A DNA stretch of 6,382 nt. Source: an uncultured Bacteroidota bacterium (lineage in GTDB: Bacteria; Bacteroidota; Bacteroidia; Chitinophagales; Chitinophagaceae). Position 1 is the first letter of the stretch, and the number at the start of each line of letters is the position of its first letter. The notes under the pieces are model-generated. The model was not told the DNA's origin. It worked only from the letters and a program-made list of their open reading frames with translations, and did not search any database. Positions 6,181-6,382 of the stretch are shown here, in pieces. The stretch is from NCBI GenBank assembly GCA_946479535.1, contig CAMLGP010000175.1:1-6382 (forward strand). Reading direction: 5' to 3'. The translations under genes were made by a program, and so were the position numbers.

Positions 6181-6181
6181 T

Positions 6182-6382
6182 ATGTACTCAGCACCTGATG
6201 TAGCGCTAAGGAGAAGGTTGCAAAGCTGGTCCAAACTTATGGTAACCGCAGTAATGGGAATTGCCTTGCTGGTTTTTGCAGGGTGGCTCCTCCATATACC
6301 TGTGCTGCACCGTCCTTTCTCCGGTCAGGTTTCCATGAATCCTGTTACTTCTATCTGTTTTATTTTACTGGGTTCTGCCTTT
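6182..6382 (+). CDS. N-terminus of a membrane protein, probably a sensor histidine kinase (cut by window end)
   Basis: The 67 visible codons begin at ATG 6182; an in-frame TAA at 6170-6172 and the absence of an earlier ATG support this start. The short basic cytoplasmic lead (ALRRRLQSWSKL) is followed by a membrane segment (VTAVMGIALLVFAGWLLHI), then a loop with PVLHRPFSGQVSMNP and the start of a second hydrophobic segment (VTSICFILLGSAF). This layout, with a W-x-x-x-I-P then MNPVT-x-x-CFILLG pattern, resembles the membrane domain at the head of many Bacteroidota PAS/histidine kinase sensors. No kinase motif lies within the window, so the assignment is inference. It runs divergently from the MATE gene. 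Confidence 0.6.
   Translation, partial: MYSAPDVALRRRLQSWSKLMVTAVMGIALLVFAGWLLHIPVLHRPFSGQVSMNPVTSICFILLGSAF

Larger units (their letters stand above)
5635..6181. other. Divergent intergenic region, 547 bp, no supportable gene
   Basis: The region separates the minus-strand MATE gene from the + strand sensor gene. It holds only tiny open frames of about 14-21 codons with no supporting evidence. It is AT-rich and contains several dyads: 5674-5690, 5763-5796, TGTCT/AGACA at 5830-5845, GTGTA/TACAC at 6008-6022, and 6147-6180. It presumably contains both divergent promoters. I see no tRNA, rRNA or known riboswitch that I can name. Confidence 0.6.

Noticed and set aside
1..6382. CRISPR arrays, insertion sequences, tRNA or rRNA genes
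   Set aside because: No regularly spaced direct repeats, transposase sequence, terminal inverted repeats with target duplications, or structured RNA gene signatures were found.

Overview
The window looks like a piece of chromosome from a Bacteroidota bacterium, probably of the Chitinophagaceae type. This is inferred from moderate-to-low GC, the lack of clear Shine-Dalgarno sequences, a promoter matching the Bacteroidota consensus (TTG, spacer, TAnnTTTG), a YkuD_2-type murein L,D-transpeptidase and the style of the sensor-protein N-terminus. No species can be named from the sequence alone.

Positions 1-166 are a non-coding leader with two inverted repeats. Positions 167-3159 on the + strand form a 5-oxoproline (pyroglutamate) catabolic operon in the order pxpB-pxpC-pxpA, followed by a gene of the NRAMP-like KipT/YcsG transporter type. 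PxpB and PxpC overlap by 20 bp. The three Pxp subunits together perform ATP-dependent opening of 5-oxoproline to glutamate. The transporter is broken: only its first four membrane segments and its last segment remain, joined out of frame, so roughly the middle half is missing. PxpA is full length but departs from its family at two otherwise conserved motifs. A hairpin at 3169-3204 closes the operon and also serves the convergent gene.

Positions 3239-5634 carry two minus-strand genes in separate transcription units. One is a secreted murein L,D-transpeptidase-family protein whose signal peptide lies upstream of the first conventional start codon, with a good Bacteroidota promoter just behind it. 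The other is a complete MATE multidrug exporter with its own strong intrinsic terminator at 4151-4190.

Positions 5635-6181 are a 547-bp divergent intergenic region without a supportable gene. It is rich in small dyads, including a perfect 10-bp inverted repeat over a possible MATE promoter. From 6182 to the window end lies the start of a membrane protein resembling the N-terminus of Bacteroidota sensor histidine kinases, cut off by the window edge.

I do not see a new defence, mobile or RNA-guided system. The most notable points are the internally deleted transporter in an otherwise intact pxp operon, the unusual PxpA residues, the hidden signal peptide of the L,D-transpeptidase, and the several dyads in the intergenic regions.
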